Positions 7,235-16,296 of a stretch of DNA of 51,403 bases are shown in pieces; within the stretch, counting starts at the first letter, position 1, and every line of letters begins with the position of its first letter. The DNA is taken from assembly GCA_022826515.1 (NCBI GenBank), contig JAJDUT010000056.1, positions 1 through 51,403 of the forward strand. The letters are read 5' to 3'. Both the position numbers and the translations under genes were made by a program. The notes beneath the pieces are model-generated. The model had not been told where the DNA came from and searched no databases. It worked only from the letters and a program-made list of their open reading frames with translations. Origin of the DNA: Candidatus Latescibacterota bacterium. GTDB lineage: Bacteria > Latescibacterota > UBA2968 > UBA8231.

Positions 7235-7843
7235 ATGGTAGCGATGAATGAATTCACCGATCGGGAAATTTTGCTGCGGGCCGCCGAAGACCAAGGGCAC
7301 CTTGGCGTGCTGGTCAAACGCTATCGCACCCCCCTGTATAACTTTGTCTATCGCTTTGTCGGCGACAAGGAAACAGCCGAGGACATCGTCCAAGAGACTT
7401 TTCTCCGCTGCCTGCGCCACAGCCACCAGTACCCAGCCATCGAACAGGTTTCCACTTGGCTCTACACCATTGCTGGCAACTTGGCCAAAACCGAGTTGCG
7501 CCGCCGCAAACGCTGGAATTGGATTCCGATCAGTCCCACTGACGACGAACAGACCGCCGCCTTTTACGAACCGGCCGCCAAAGATCCCCTCCCCGGTGAA
7601 CAGACCGACGGCAATCGCGTCAAGTCCCTCGTCGTCGATGCCATCGAGGATCTACCCACAGAATTTCGCGCCGCCGTGCTCCTCCGCGACTTAAAAGGAC
7701 TCTCGTACGAGGAAATCGCCAAGATCATCAACTGCCCCGTAGGCACGGTCAAATCGCGCGTCAACCGGGGCCGCCTGCGGCTGCAAAAGACCTTGCGCGG
7801 GCTGGCCGAAGAAGTGATTGGATCGCTCGCCGCACCAGCCTAA
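7235..7843 (+). CDS. RNA polymerase sigma factor, ECF (RpoE-like)
   Basis: A 202-residue ECF sigma factor. Region 2 covers about residues 25-95, with the characteristic DKETAEDIVQETFLR and STWLYTIAGNLAKTELRRRKR. Region 4 covers about 130-185, with LPTEFRAAVLLRDLKGLSYE and the helix-turn-helix core IAKIINCPVGTVKSRVNRGR. ECF factors direct RNA polymerase to specific promoters, usually under control of an anti-sigma factor. No anti-sigma gene is adjacent: the next gene downstream is a peptidase on the same strand, 85 bases away. The ATG at 7235 has AAAGGAG at good spacing. An internal ATG four codons later (7244) is the alternative. Confidence 0.9.
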   Translation: MVAMNEFTDREILLRAAEDQGHLGVLVKRYRTPLYNFVYRFVGDKETAEDIVQETFLRCLRHSHQYPAIEQVSTWLYTIAGNLAKTELRRRKRWNWIPISPTDDEQTAAFYEPAAKDPLPGEQTDGNRVKSLVVDAIEDLPTEFRAAVLLRDLKGLSYEEIAKIINCPVGTVKSRVNRGRLRLQKTLRGLAEEVIGSLAAPA

Positions 7844-7928
7844 TCCCTTTGCCAGCTTCCCGTAGCGGCGTTGTCGTTGCCCCGCGGCGTGCTCCTAACT
7901 ATCTTCGCTCACCTGCAAGGAGCAAGCC

Positions 7929-8984
7929 ATGACCATTGATGCCCAACGCCTCTACGGCTTTGTCGAGCAACTGCTCGCCGCGCACGCGCCCTCGGGCGCG
8001 GAATCCGCGATGGACGCCCTCGTCAACGAGCTCGCCGCCCCCATCGGCGACGCCGTCTGGCAGGACGCAGCCGACAATATCATCATCCACATCAAGGGCC
8101 AAAGCCAAGATCAGCCCGTGGCCGCCGTCGCCCACAAGGACGAAATCGCCCTCATCGTCAAGCGCGTTGACCCCGACGGCAAAATCAGGGTGCAGCCCTT
8201 GGGCGGTTTGCACCCCTGGGCACTAGGCGAAAGTCCAGTGGAAATCATGACGCGGGACGGCCTCTGCCCAGGCGTGCTCTCCACCGGAGCCAAGCACGTC
8301 TCCACAGAAAGTCCAGCGGGGCGGCTCAAAGATGGCCAATCGCTCAAGTGGGAACAAATGTGGATTGAAACGAGGCTCGCGGCCGAAGAGTTGGCTCAGC
8401 GTGGGATCCGCGCTGGCACTCGGGTCGTCATCGCCGGCAAACACAAGACGCTCTGGCGGTTGGGCGATTGCGTCTGCGGCTATAATCTCGATTGCCGCGC
8501 CGGCTTGGCGGCCATGCTTGAAGTGGGCCTGCACTTGCGGGAAAACCGCCCGGCCCAAGACGTATATCTCGTGGCCAGCTCCAGTGAGGAAATCGGCGGT
8601 CACGGCGCAATCTACGCGCTCGGGCGGCTGCCGGTTGACACAGCCGTTGCCGTTGACATCGCGCCCGCGGCGGCCGAATACGGCACGGCCAACAGCGGCG
8701 ACCCCATCATCGGCGTCCGCGACAGTCGCGGCCTGTACGACGCGCGCATCATCGACCGCTTTGACGCCCTGGCCGCCACTGGCGGGTTCAACATCCAAAC
8801 AGCCGTTCTCACTTCATATTCCAGTGACTCGTCAATTGCCAAAACGTCCGGTGCCATTGCGCGCGCTGCGTTGATTGGCTATCCGGGCGACAACACGCAC
8901 GGGTACGAAATCTGCGCGTGGGACGGCATCGTCAACACGGCGCGGTTGCTTTTGGCTTATTTGGAAAATCCAGTGGTGGACTAA
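7929..8984 (+). CDS. M42-family metallopeptidase-like protein
   Basis: A 351-residue protein of the M42 glutamyl aminopeptidase family, cytosolic dinuclear metal enzymes that trim peptides from the N-terminus. Expected metal-site positions are present. His is in VAAVAHKDEIALIV, the bridging Asp in GYNLDCRAGLAAM, the Glu-Glu pair in SSSEEIGGHGA, Asp in VAVDIAPA, and the last His in NTHGYE. Several of the surrounding residues differ from classical M42 enzymes (for example NLDCRAG for LDDRVG), so substrate preference may be different. The ATG is preceded by CAAGGAG. The 3' end overlaps the convergent prenyl synthase gene by 4 bases. Confidence 0.85.
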   Translation: MTIDAQRLYGFVEQLLAAHAPSGAESAMDALVNELAAPIGDAVWQDAADNIIIHIKGQSQDQPVAAVAHKDEIALIVKRVDPDGKIRVQPLGGLHPWALGESPVEIMTRDGLCPGVLSTGAKHVSTESPAGRLKDGQSLKWEQMWIETRLAAEELAQRGIRAGTRVVIAGKHKTLWRLGDCVCGYNLDCRAGLAAMLEVGLHLRENRPAQDVYLVASSSEEIGGHGAIYALGRLPVDTAVAVDIAPAAAEYGTANSGDPIIGVRDSRGLYDARIIDRFDALAATGGFNIQTAVLTSYSSDSSIAKTSGAIARAALIGYPGDNTHGYEICAWDGIVNTARLLLAYLENPVVD

Positions 8985-10033
8985 AACGCGCGCTGGACCA
9001 GAAAGTCCAGCATTTCCCCCAGCATATCGCGCGCGGGATTGGCCGGGAGTTTTTCTAGGTGTGTCAAGCTCTCTTCGACCTTCTGCTGGCACACACCCTC
9101 GACATAGCGGTCGCATTCGTAGTGCTCGACCAAGGCTATGACCCGCTCGATTTCGGCAGTCGTGTTGAGGTGCCGCTCTTGGTGCAAGATCGCCAGCACT
9201 TCCTCGCGTTCCTCAGCCGTGCATTTGCCCAATAGGTCGATGATAATCAAGGTCCGCTTCCCCTCGGCGATATCCCCGCCCCGCTCCTTGCCGTAGGCCC
9301 CGGAAGTAACCCCTGGCGCAGAGCCTGCGTCCTGTTCGGAAGAGCTCAAGTTCAGCAGGTCGTCGCGAAGTTGGAACGCGATGGCCATGGACTCGCCGAA
9401 GTCGCCGATACGAGTTCGCAACTCCATCTCGGCCCCCGCGATAATCGCCCCGGCCGTACACGGCCCCCGGCCCGTGTACCACCCAGTCTTTTTGCGCAAC
9501 ATGATCATAAACTCGGCCTCGCTGGGAATGTAGCGCTGGCGAATCCAGCCCACGTCGTATGCCTGTCCCTCAAACGTCTCGCACGAGCCGCGAATCATCT
9601 CGTCGATCAAATCGAGCGCAATATCCGCCCCCAACACCTCGCGGTTCGCGTTGAGGATCTCAAAGACCTTGGCGTATAAGGCATCGCCGACGTTAATGGT
9701 CAATGGAATCCCGTGCAGTTTGTGCAAACAGGGCTTGCCGCGCCGCATTTCCGAATCGTCTTCAATATCGTCGTGGACTACGGCAAACGACTGGAACATC
9801 TCAAAGGCCACCGCAGTTCGCATGGCCTTCTTCACGTCGCCGCCGCAGGCTTGGCAAGCCAAAAGCACCAGCACCGGGCGGAATCGCTTGCCGCCGCGCT
9901 CCGGGTAATCGCGCATCAGCCGATATAGGAACTCCTCGGGTTCGCGCACCGCGAGGAACGAAAACATCTCCTCTTCTAGGGCTGGAATGTAGTGGTGCAA
10001 AAACTGGCGCAGGTCTCGGGGGACCGCAGACAT
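8981..10033 (-). CDS. Polyprenyl (geranylgeranyl/farnesyl) diphosphate synthase
   Basis: An isoprenyl diphosphate synthase that condenses isopentenyl diphosphate with allylic diphosphates, probably for quinone side chains or lipid carriers. The first aspartate-rich motif is VVHDDIEDD, preceded by GGKRFRPVLVLLACQA. The second region reads FQLRDDLLNLSSSE, in which the usual last Asp of DDxxD is Asn. The start at 10033 (MSAVPRDLRQ) is chosen because AAAGG precedes it; 25 further upstream codons are open but overlap the neighbour. Family length is about 320-350 residues, and this gives 350. It is the third gene of a minus-strand run after the transaldolase and SIS genes. Chain length cannot be decided from the sequence. 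Confidence 0.85.
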   Translation of the reverse strand: MSAVPRDLRQFLHHYIPALEEEMFSFLAVREPEEFLYRLMRDYPERGGKRFRPVLVLLACQACGGDVKKAMRTAVAFEMFQSFAVVHDDIEDDSEMRRGKPCLHKLHGIPLTINVGDALYAKVFEILNANREVLGADIALDLIDEMIRGSCETFEGQAYDVGWIRQRYIPSEAEFMIMLRKKTGWYTGRGPCTAGAIIAGAEMELRTRIGDFGESMAIAFQLRDDLLNLSSSEQDAGSAPGVTSGAYGKERGGDIAEGKRTLIIIDLLGKCTAEEREEVLAILHQERHLNTTAEIERVIALVEHYECDRYVEGVCQQKVEESLTHLEKLPANPARDMLGEMLDFLVQRAF

Positions 10034-10064
10034 GTTCAACCTTTCGTTGCAGAGGCTAGCGCAT

Positions 10065-10649
10065 CTACCATTTAGTGCGCTCCACTTGTACCTCGGGATG
10101 CGAGACAATTAAGTGCCAGATAACGGCTTGGAAGGATTCCGTCAGCGGCGTGACAGCGTCCGGCGCGATCGTCGGCACAATCGCGCAGGCATCGGCGACT
10201 TGAGCCGTAAAGCCGCCATCCCGCCCCACGATGCCGCAAATTTTGGCTCCGACCTCTTTGGCATACTCCAGTGCGACAACCAAGTTGACACTTGTATTTA
10301 GCGGGCGATGGCCACCGCCGACGGACAAGACCAAGATCAGATCCTTTTCGTTTAAACGGCTGCCCTCCAGCCATTTGGCAAAGGCCGTGTCCCAGCCCTC
10401 GTCGTTGATGCGCGCCGTCAGTTCCGAGACGTTGTCCGTGGGTGCGTAGGACTCAATACCAGCGATCTTGCGAAAGTCGTTGACCGCGTGGCTCGCATTG
10501 CCTGCGCTGCCTCCCACGCCGAGGATAAAGAGCCGCCCGCCGCGCTGACGAGTCTCGACGACGAGTTGGACTATCGCTTCAATCGCATTGCGATCTAGCT
10601 GCTCGATGACTTGAGCCGCCGCCGCCAAGTACTGTTGGGTGTAACTCAT
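10065..10649 (-). CDS. SIS-domain phosphosugar isomerase, GmhA-like
   Basis: A 194-residue single SIS domain. The phosphosugar-binding loop is LFILGVGGSAGNASHAVNDF and the second serine-type loop is LILVLSVGGG. The best family match is sedoheptulose-7-phosphate isomerase (GmhA), which makes D-glycero-D-manno-heptose 7-phosphate for lipopolysaccharide or glycan heptose. The gene sits 9 bases after a transaldolase, which makes or consumes sedoheptulose 7-phosphate, so the two likely serve the same sugar pool. Other SIS functions, such as regulatory sugar-phosphate binding, cannot be excluded. No other heptose gene is in the window. Confidence 0.8.
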   Translation of the reverse strand: MSYTQQYLAAAAQVIEQLDRNAIEAIVQLVVETRQRGGRLFILGVGGSAGNASHAVNDFRKIAGIESYAPTDNVSELTARINDEGWDTAFAKWLEGSRLNEKDLILVLSVGGGHRPLNTSVNLVVALEYAKEVGAKICGIVGRDGGFTAQVADACAIVPTIAPDAVTPLTESFQAVIWHLIVSHPEVQVERTKW

Positions 10650-10658
10650 CCGCCGGGC

Positions 10659-11408
10659 TTACAGGCTGTAGCCGGCAGCCGTGGCATCCGCGTAAAAGAT
10701 CTGCACCGTCTCCAGCGAGAACTGCCCCATTTCCTTGCCCAAGGTCGGCAGCTTTTTGATGATGTCGCTGGTGCAGGTGATGATGTGGCAGCCGATGCTG
10801 TCGGCTTGAACGACATTGTACACCTCGCGGGGGCTGGCCCAGATGAGTTCGGCTTGGGGGTTGGACGCGAGTAGCTCGACCGACTCGGCCATGACCGGCA
10901 TGTAGTCTAGCCCAGCGTCGGCGATGCGGCCGGCAAAAACCGATACGCAACACGGTGCCCCGCCCTCAACCGCGGCTGCCACTTCTCGCACTTGGTCGAG
11001 CAAAAAGATCGCCGTGACGTTCACCTTGACCCCGGCGTGAGACAGCCGATGGACCAAGTCGTAGCTGACCTCGCCCTTGGTGTTGCTGACGGGAATTTTG
11101 GCGTACACGTTTTCGCCCCAAGTGGCGATCTCGCGAGCTTGGCGCTCCATGTCGTCGAACTCGTCTGAAAAGACCTCAAAGGAAATGTGGCGATCGGGAA
11201 TGGCCGCGACGATGTCGTGGGCAAAGGCCCGATAGTCGGTGACGCCTGCTTGGCGCATTAAGGTGGGATTGGTCGTAAACCCAGAAACTAGCGGATTGGC
11301 ATAACTCGCCAACATGCTCTCGCGGTCGGCTCCGTCGGCGAAGATTTTGACTGCGAGGTCCGCGGCGGTTTTTTCGTACGCCAACTCTTGCGAAGTGAGG
11401 GTGGTCAT
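10659..11408 (-). CDS. tal: Transaldolase
   Basis: A 249-residue TIM-barrel transaldolase transferring a three-carbon dihydroxyacetone unit between sugar phosphates in the pentose phosphate pathway. The motif SGFTTNPTLMRQAGV is near residues 42-56. The Schiff-base lysine is in NVYAKIPVSNT, and VNVTAIFLLDQV follows. The length is between the short TalC/FSA type (about 220) and the long TalB type (about 317). The C-terminal part (SCDI-like TCTSDIIKKL, then FSLETVQIFYADA) fits the short class. The ATG is preceded by AAAGGAG. It heads a minus-strand run with the SIS isomerase and the prenyl synthase. Confidence 0.9.
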   Translation of the reverse strand: MTTLTSQELAYEKTAADLAVKIFADGADRESMLASYANPLVSGFTTNPTLMRQAGVTDYRAFAHDIVAAIPDRHISFEVFSDEFDDMERQAREIATWGENVYAKIPVSNTKGEVSYDLVHRLSHAGVKVNVTAIFLLDQVREVAAAVEGGAPCCVSVFAGRIADAGLDYMPVMAESVELLASNPQAELIWASPREVYNVVQADSIGCHIITCTSDIIKKLPTLGKEMGQFSLETVQIFYADATAAGYSL

Positions 11409-11503
11409 GGCATTGCTCCTTTAAGTTTCGTGATAGGCTTAAGTTCAAGGAATTAAACATAAAACCCACCGCGAAAAATTGCCACAACCGCGGCGCGGTG
11501 CGG

Positions 11504-11533
11504 TTGGCGATAGTAAAACGCGTATCGTATAAT
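11504..11533 (+). promoter_or_regulatory. Putative sigma-70 promoter of the TolC-like gene
   Basis: TTGGCG and a perfect TATAAT with 18-base spacing, about 50 bases before the ATG at 11585. Confidence 0.55.
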
Positions 11534-11584
11534 TACAGGTAGCCGCTGCCTCCCGCTCGCCAGCCAATAAGAAGGGACTCTGTG

Positions 11585-13024
11585 ATGAAACACCAATGGG
11601 CACTCGTCGGTTTGCTAATCGCCACCACCTGCTCGACAGCCGAGGTTCTCTCGCTGCAAGAGTGCATCGACTTGGCCATGCAAAACAACCTGCAACACCA
11701 AATGGATCAACAGACCCTAGCCAACAGCCGCGCCCAACTAACGATGGCACGTGCGCCCTTTGCCTTCGGCATGAACGCTGACGTCATCTCCCCTAGCTTT
11801 ACCGGGCTGAGCGATACCCAAGAAAATATCGCCCTTGAAACCCGAGTTCGCGAAGAGAGTTCCGATGTCTTTTACAGGGGCAGCCTGCGCATGACCCAGC
11901 GCCTGCGCCACCTCGGCCAATTCACGCTGAACACTACGGCCCTACGCCGCGATTTCTCATCCAATCGCCGCGCCGACTTCCTCGACTATTCGGGTTCGAC
12001 GCGCCTTTTTTACGAGCGCGATCTGCTTGGCCGGCCCAGCGAGGAAGTCTCGCTCAAGCGCGCCGAGCACGGCCTGCAAAGCGCACGTCTCAACTTCGAC
12101 CGCCAGCGGCTCCAGCTAGAGGGACAAGTCATCGACGATTACTACGGTCTAGTGCAAAGCGTCCGCGAACTCGAAATTGAGGAACAGCGCCTAGCGCAGT
12201 CGCGCGCCAATCTGGAGCTAGCTCAGCGAAAATTTGAGGTCGGCCTCATCGCCGAAGTAGAAGCTCTGCGCTTGCAGGTAGAGATGCTGCAAGCCGAGGC
12301 CACGTACGACCAAGCCCAAACCAATATCGAATCGCGCCGCGACATTCTCCGCGAAACCCTCGGACTCGATGTGTGGGCACCGCTCGAAATCAACACTGAT
12401 GTCCAGTACGAGATTCACCCCATCGACGCTCAACGAGCCCTTGAAATCGGCTTGGCGCACCGCACCGACATGAAACGAGCCGAGATTTTCGAGGAAATCC
12501 GCGCGTTGGAATTAGAAGACACCCGCCGCCGCACCGGCATTAACGCGACTTTCGGAGCCAATGTTAGCATGCGGGGGCACGGCAGTGAGATCGGCGACGT
12601 TAGCGATAATTTCGAGCGCAATCAATGGGGAGTTGACCTGCAAATAACCCTGCCGCTGATCGACAGCGGCCAGCGGCAAGCCAACATCAGCCAAGCGCGC
12701 ATCGCCTTGGAGCAAAGCCGCCTCAGCCGCGAGCAGCAGCGACGCCTAATCATCCAGCAAGTTCGCGACGCCACGCGCCGCGTCCACGAGGCCGAGCGCC
12801 AGATCGACCTGCGCCAAGCCGCCCTCGAATTTGCCCAGCGCACCTATGACGTCGAGCAGAGCCGCTTTGAACTCGGCTTGGCTGACAGCCAGCAATTGCT
12901 CCAAGCCCAGGGCAACCTAACCCAAGCCCAGATCAACGCCTTAGCCGCGGTCATAGGCTACCAGCGCCAGCTCAAAAACGTGCGGCTCGCCACTATGGCC
13001 GAGTTAAAAGAACTGGCTCCTTAG
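11585..13024 (+). CDS. TolC-family outer membrane efflux protein
   Basis: About 479 residues with a short signal peptide (KHQWALVGLLIATTCSTAE) and mature start at LSLQECIDLAMQNN, the standard opening of TolC-family proteins. Two repeats of long alpha-helical hairpins follow, rich in Gln/Arg/Glu/Ala. The repeat signatures are AQRKFEVGLIAEVEALRLQV near residue 215 and QSRFELGLADSQQLLQAQ near 430. It should form the trimeric outer-membrane channel and periplasmic tunnel of an efflux or type I secretion system. No inner-membrane pump or adaptor gene is adjacent, so the partner is encoded elsewhere. The start at the second codon of the open frame is favoured because AGGGA lies upstream at normal spacing. 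A REP-like hairpin follows the stop. Confidence 0.9.
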   Translation: MKHQWALVGLLIATTCSTAEVLSLQECIDLAMQNNLQHQMDQQTLANSRAQLTMARAPFAFGMNADVISPSFTGLSDTQENIALETRVREESSDVFYRGSLRMTQRLRHLGQFTLNTTALRRDFSSNRRADFLDYSGSTRLFYERDLLGRPSEEVSLKRAEHGLQSARLNFDRQRLQLEGQVIDDYYGLVQSVRELEIEEQRLAQSRANLELAQRKFEVGLIAEVEALRLQVEMLQAEATYDQAQTNIESRRDILRETLGLDVWAPLEINTDVQYEIHPIDAQRALEIGLAHRTDMKRAEIFEEIRALELEDTRRRTGINATFGANVSMRGHGSEIGDVSDNFERNQWGVDLQITLPLIDSGQRQANISQARIALEQSRLSREQQRRLIIQQVRDATRRVHEAERQIDLRQAALEFAQRTYDVEQSRFELGLADSQQLLQAQGNLTQAQINALAAVIGYQRQLKNVRLATMAELKELAP

Positions 13025-13042
13025 CTTCTCAATCCTCATACA

Positions 13043-13074
13043 AAGTAGGGGCGACCGACCGGTCGCCCCTACTT
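13043..13074. terminator. Palindromic GTAGGGGCGACC hairpin
   Basis: Perfect 14-base arms AAGTAGGGGCGACC and GGTCGCCCCTACTT enclose the loop GACC. The hairpin sits between the convergent TolC and DksA-like genes, where it could stop transcription from both. Palindromes of this GTAGGGGCGACC type are, as far as I recall, dispersed in many copies in several bacterial genomes, so it may also be a REP-like repeat. Confidence 0.65.
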
Positions 13075-13096
13075 AAATAACGCACGAATCAAGCGC

Positions 13097-13585
13097 CTAT
13101 TTGTCGTCTTCTGAGTCCATCAGCGGATGCGTGAATTCTTCTATGTCCTCGCCAAACATCCGCCGTGGGCGCAGCCGGGTATAGGACGGAATCTGGTTTT
13201 GCTCCTCGGCCTCCTGACAGGACACGCACAGCCGCGCCGTGGGCAGGGCCTCCAAGCGCGGTTTGGGAATAAACGGACAGGTCGCACACAGGTTTAAGGG
13301 CTTCTCAAGACAGGCTTCGCACTTGCCATACGTCGTGCTTTCTAGCTTTTCGAGCGCCAGCGTGACCTCCTCTAACTCGCGGCGCTCAGTATCCCCCAGC
13401 GCCACCAAAAGCTCCATGGCTCCGGCCTCGACTGCTCGGTCGAGATCGTCGGCCTTGGGATCTTGCAGTTCGTCGATCTCGTGCTCGGTGCCGTCCAAGT
13501 CGCTGAGCAACTCAGCGCGGCGCACTAAGAGCCTCTTCTTCATTCGCTCTCGATCTCGCTTGTTGAGGGCCACCTTTTTGGCCAT
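13097..13585 (-). CDS. DksA/TraR-type zinc-finger protein
   Basis: A 162-residue protein of the DksA/TraR family. The N-terminal two-thirds form a coiled coil, with ERMKKRLLVRRAELLSDLDG and a second helix at LEEVTLALEKLES. It ends in a four-cysteine zinc site: YGKCEAC near residue 95 and LCVSCQ near 125. Between the two Cys pairs is an unusual insertion with an extra CATC pair, giving a longer finger than in E. coli DksA. Family members bind the RNA polymerase secondary channel and modulate initiation. The acidic tip residues normally carried between the helices (DxxDxA) are partly recognisable at KADDLDRAVEA. The ATG is preceded by AAAGGGGAG. The gene is monocistronic or read through from upstream. 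Confidence 0.85.
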   Translation of the reverse strand: MAKKVALNKRDRERMKKRLLVRRAELLSDLDGTEHEIDELQDPKADDLDRAVEAGAMELLVALGDTERRELEEVTLALEKLESTTYGKCEACLEKPLNLCATCPFIPKPRLEALPTARLCVSCQEAEEQNQIPSYTRLRPRRMFGEDIEEFTHPLMDSEDDK

Positions 13586-13630
13586 AGTCTTCTCCCCTTT
13601 AACCGGCTCTCAAGCCAGTGGATTACCTGT

Positions 13631-15397
13631 TTAAATGCCCGCTGTCTGCAAGCGGAAAACCGCCGTGCCCAGCGGCCCTAACTCCGCGGCGAGCCGCCCG
13701 TTGGCCAGCGTCGGCTCCGCCTGCCCCCGGACCACTTCGACCCGCCCCATCGGCGGCAAGCCCTCCAGACGCAAATCGAGCTGCCGCGGATCTTCGGCGA
13801 CATTGACGGCAAATGCGTAAAAGTCGCCTTTGTACTCTTTGATCGCTACTGCGACCTCGCCACTGGCCGGTTGTGCCTCCAAGCGGTGCTCCTCCTGCAA
13901 GAGCACCGGGCCTAATTCGGCAAGCTCGGTGGCGAGATGCTGCACTTCTCGCCACAAGGCGAGGGGCTGGATGTGGCGTTCGTTTTCTTGGCAATAGCGA
14001 TAAAACAACACGCCCTTGGCCCCTCCAACCAAGCCTTGATAGATCATGTTCCGCAACTCGGTCGCTGTCGGCGAGCGCGCCCAATGCTCCACGCCGCCAA
14101 AGGCTTGGGCGATAAACCAGACCGGCTTTCGCTCCAGCGAGGTCCAGCGCGCCCGCTCCATATAGTCGCCCACCTGACTGATGGAGTAGTTCGGAATCGG
14201 ATAGACATCTATAGCCAAGATATCGCTGGCGTCCGAATACGCGGCGTATGTGTGCGGCCGGTTGTTGACCAAATAGACGGGATGATAGGGATCGAGTTCC
14301 CGGATTAGCTCGTATATCGCCGAGGCAGACGCAGGAGCCATTTTGGTCTCGTCTGGCTCGTCAACCAGATACCATGCCAAGAGCGCCGGATGCTGGCGAT
14401 AGCGTTTGACGAGGGCAGCAATGGCCCGATAATCTGGCTCGGGCTTGCGCCGGGCGTACTCGGTCAACTCTAGGAGTATCTGCATCCCCTCTACCGCGGC
14501 CGCGTCCATCAACGCGGCAACCTCTTCGCCGCGCAGCTTGTAGTAGTAATCCCCGGAGTTGAAATGTAGCTGGCGCATTGGGCCCAGATCCTCGGCCCGC
14601 AGCCAATACAGCCCAATGGGGAAAAAAGGCTCGCCATCGACGAGCAAGGACTGGCTGAACAGGTCGATTTTCACCTCTCGTATGGCTGGCGCAAACTTTT
14701 CGCAAGCCACGGCCAGCGAATCGGCCCCGCCGACCGGATCCAGCCACCGCGCCACCAACTCATAACGCCCTGCGAGCAAGGCGTCTGCGGCAAAGGCCCC
14801 AGCGACCTCCTGCCCAACCATGTTTACATCCAAGCGATCCAAAACCTCGCCGCCGCGCCGCAACTCGACCGCTACGGGGATGGTCGTATCAGCGCGGCGA
14901 TTGCGCCGCAGCCGGAAGCGGATCTCATCCTCTACGGTATAATACGAGCGATCGCCCGAAAGCTCCCAAGCGGGCCGGGCAAACAGGCGCAACGCTTCGA
15001 CCGCGTGGATAGTCGTGTCGCGTTGCGGATCGTACAGCCGCAGGGACGCGCGGTGTATGCCGGCCTCTGCCAGCCGATACGGCAGCGCATAACGCACTAG
15101 ACGCCCCTGCGGTACCTGCAACCGGTGCTCGACCTTGTGCTGCTTGCCCGAAGGAGTTTCCCACTCCAGCAGCGCTAACAGGAGGCGCGAACCAGTACCC
15201 GGCCTGAACAACTGCAAGTCGAGCAAGTTGTCGCCTACTATGGGTAGCTGTTCTTGGATGATCTGGACCGTCGGCCCATCAGGCTTCGTCTTGGGAGCCA
15301 TTTGCCCGCAAGCACTTAATAATGCCAACAAGGCAAAGTAAAAGGGCCGAGAGACAGCGCCCCTCGGCCCACTCCTCGGCAGCAAGCGTTCCTTCAA
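13631..15397 (-). CDS. Lipoprotein with glycoside-hydrolase-like TIM barrel
   Basis: A 588-residue exported protein. Residues about 18-30 form the hydrophobic core and lipobox (ALLSAC), so the mature form is a lipoprotein. Residues about 50-250 are beta-sandwich-like. Residues about 255-500 resemble a clan-A glycoside-hydrolase barrel: SLLVDGEPFFPIGLYW opens the barrel, ALLAWYLVDEPD carries a likely acid/base Glu, and SDILAIDVYPIPNYS and GVLFYRYCQENERH are late strands. The C-terminal 80 residues look like a small beta domain that ends glycosidases of the beta-galactosidase kind. The exact family and substrate cannot be named. The ATG overlaps the stop of the UVR-motif gene by the ATGA arrangement, so they are cotranscribed. 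Confidence 0.75.
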   Translation of the reverse strand: MKERLLPRSGPRGAVSRPFYFALLALLSACGQMAPKTKPDGPTVQIIQEQLPIVGDNLLDLQLFRPGTGSRLLLALLEWETPSGKQHKVEHRLQVPQGRLVRYALPYRLAEAGIHRASLRLYDPQRDTTIHAVEALRLFARPAWELSGDRSYYTVEDEIRFRLRRNRRADTTIPVAVELRRGGEVLDRLDVNMVGQEVAGAFAADALLAGRYELVARWLDPVGGADSLAVACEKFAPAIREVKIDLFSQSLLVDGEPFFPIGLYWLRAEDLGPMRQLHFNSGDYYYKLRGEEVAALMDAAAVEGMQILLELTEYARRKPEPDYRAIAALVKRYRQHPALLAWYLVDEPDETKMAPASASAIYELIRELDPYHPVYLVNNRPHTYAAYSDASDILAIDVYPIPNYSISQVGDYMERARWTSLERKPVWFIAQAFGGVEHWARSPTATELRNMIYQGLVGGAKGVLFYRYCQENERHIQPLALWREVQHLATELAELGPVLLQEEHRLEAQPASGEVAVAIKEYKGDFYAFAVNVAEDPRQLDLRLEGLPPMGRVEVVRGQAEPTLANGRLAAELGPLGTAVFRLQTAGI

Positions 15398-16164
15398 GGC
15401 GACCTGCCGGCTTGCTCGGTTTCGAGCGAACGCAAGCGATCCCTGAGCGAAGCGGCCAGCTCAAATCGCTCCGCTTCGACCGCGGCCTGTAGATCAGCCG
15501 TCAGCCGCTCGCGCAACGTGCGCGGTCGAGTGCTTTCCACCTCGCTCTCCCACTCGTGCAAAAAGAGCAGTTCAGGGCATTCGTCGAGCTGGTCCAATTG
15601 ACCAATTTTGGCGAGAAACTCCTCAATTTCGACGATGCCTCGGCGAATCTCAGTTAGGGCCTCAGCATAGTTCTCTGCCTCTAGGCAGGCCAGCGCCCGC
15701 GCCTGCACTCGATGCGCTGTGACAAAAACGCGGTATTGTTCGGCTAACTGACGATCCTCGTCCTCTTCGGCGTATTCGTAGCACAGGTCGAGGATGGCGA
15801 GGTTGTGCTCGGCGTCCTCTTCGGCCCGTTCGTATTCTTTCAGTTCAAAAAAACCGATCCGCCGCCAGTAGTATTTCATGGCCTCTTGGGCCAGCTCGGA
15901 ACAATCCTCGTGCGAGAGACGAAAAGTGCCCGGACCGTGTGCTTTTTCCCACTCGCGTCGCTTTTGGCAGTAGTAATCCAACAGCGACACATAGCCGTGC
16001 GGACGGAGCGCGTCGGGACGGCCCCGCCACTCTAACTGCATCAAGCCCATATCCATGCGGATTTGGAGCTTGGCTCTGCCATTGCCGCCTCGTATCTTGC
16101 GCACGCTCAACTCGCCTGGGGCGTATTTCCAATCGCCGAGGATCGGGCCGATATCGCGTTCCAT
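15394..16164 (-). CDS. UVR-motif protein (McsA/UvrB-C-terminal-like)
   Basis: About 256 residues. The final 35 residues form a UVR helical-hairpin motif (ERLTADLQAAVEAERFELAA), known from UvrB, UvrC and McsA as a protein-interaction module. The preceding region is helical and acidic with possible TPR-like pairs, and the N-terminal 60 residues are beta-rich and unassigned. The start at 16164 (MERDIGPILGDW) is chosen over 16224 because it follows a GAGG and lies downstream of a consensus promoter. The upstream codons read as leader sequence. It is followed by the lipoprotein gene with an ATGA overlap. The function is unknown, and there is no McsB-like kinase beside it. Confidence 0.75.
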   Translation of the reverse strand: MERDIGPILGDWKYAPGELSVRKIRGGNGRAKLQIRMDMGLMQLEWRGRPDALRPHGYVSLLDYYCQKRREWEKAHGPGTFRLSHEDCSELAQEAMKYYWRRIGFFELKEYERAEEDAEHNLAILDLCYEYAEEDEDRQLAEQYRVFVTAHRVQARALACLEAENYAEALTEIRRGIVEIEEFLAKIGQLDQLDECPELLFLHEWESEVESTRPRTLRERLTADLQAAVEAERFELAASLRDRLRSLETEQAGRSP

Positions 16165-16296
16165 AATGAGTGATAACCTCGAATTATACTTGGTCTTTCG
16201 GCCGGGGGAAAACAGGCAAACCAAGCGTCCGCGTGTCCCGCTTCAACGAGGCGGGCCTAACGCACATTTCGGTGATTTTTCGGATAGAATCGTCCT

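Noticed and set aside
10033..10108. Longer N-terminus for the prenyl synthase
   Set aside because: Overlaps the coding end of the SIS gene and lacks a ribosome site. The start at 10033 is preceded by AAAGG.
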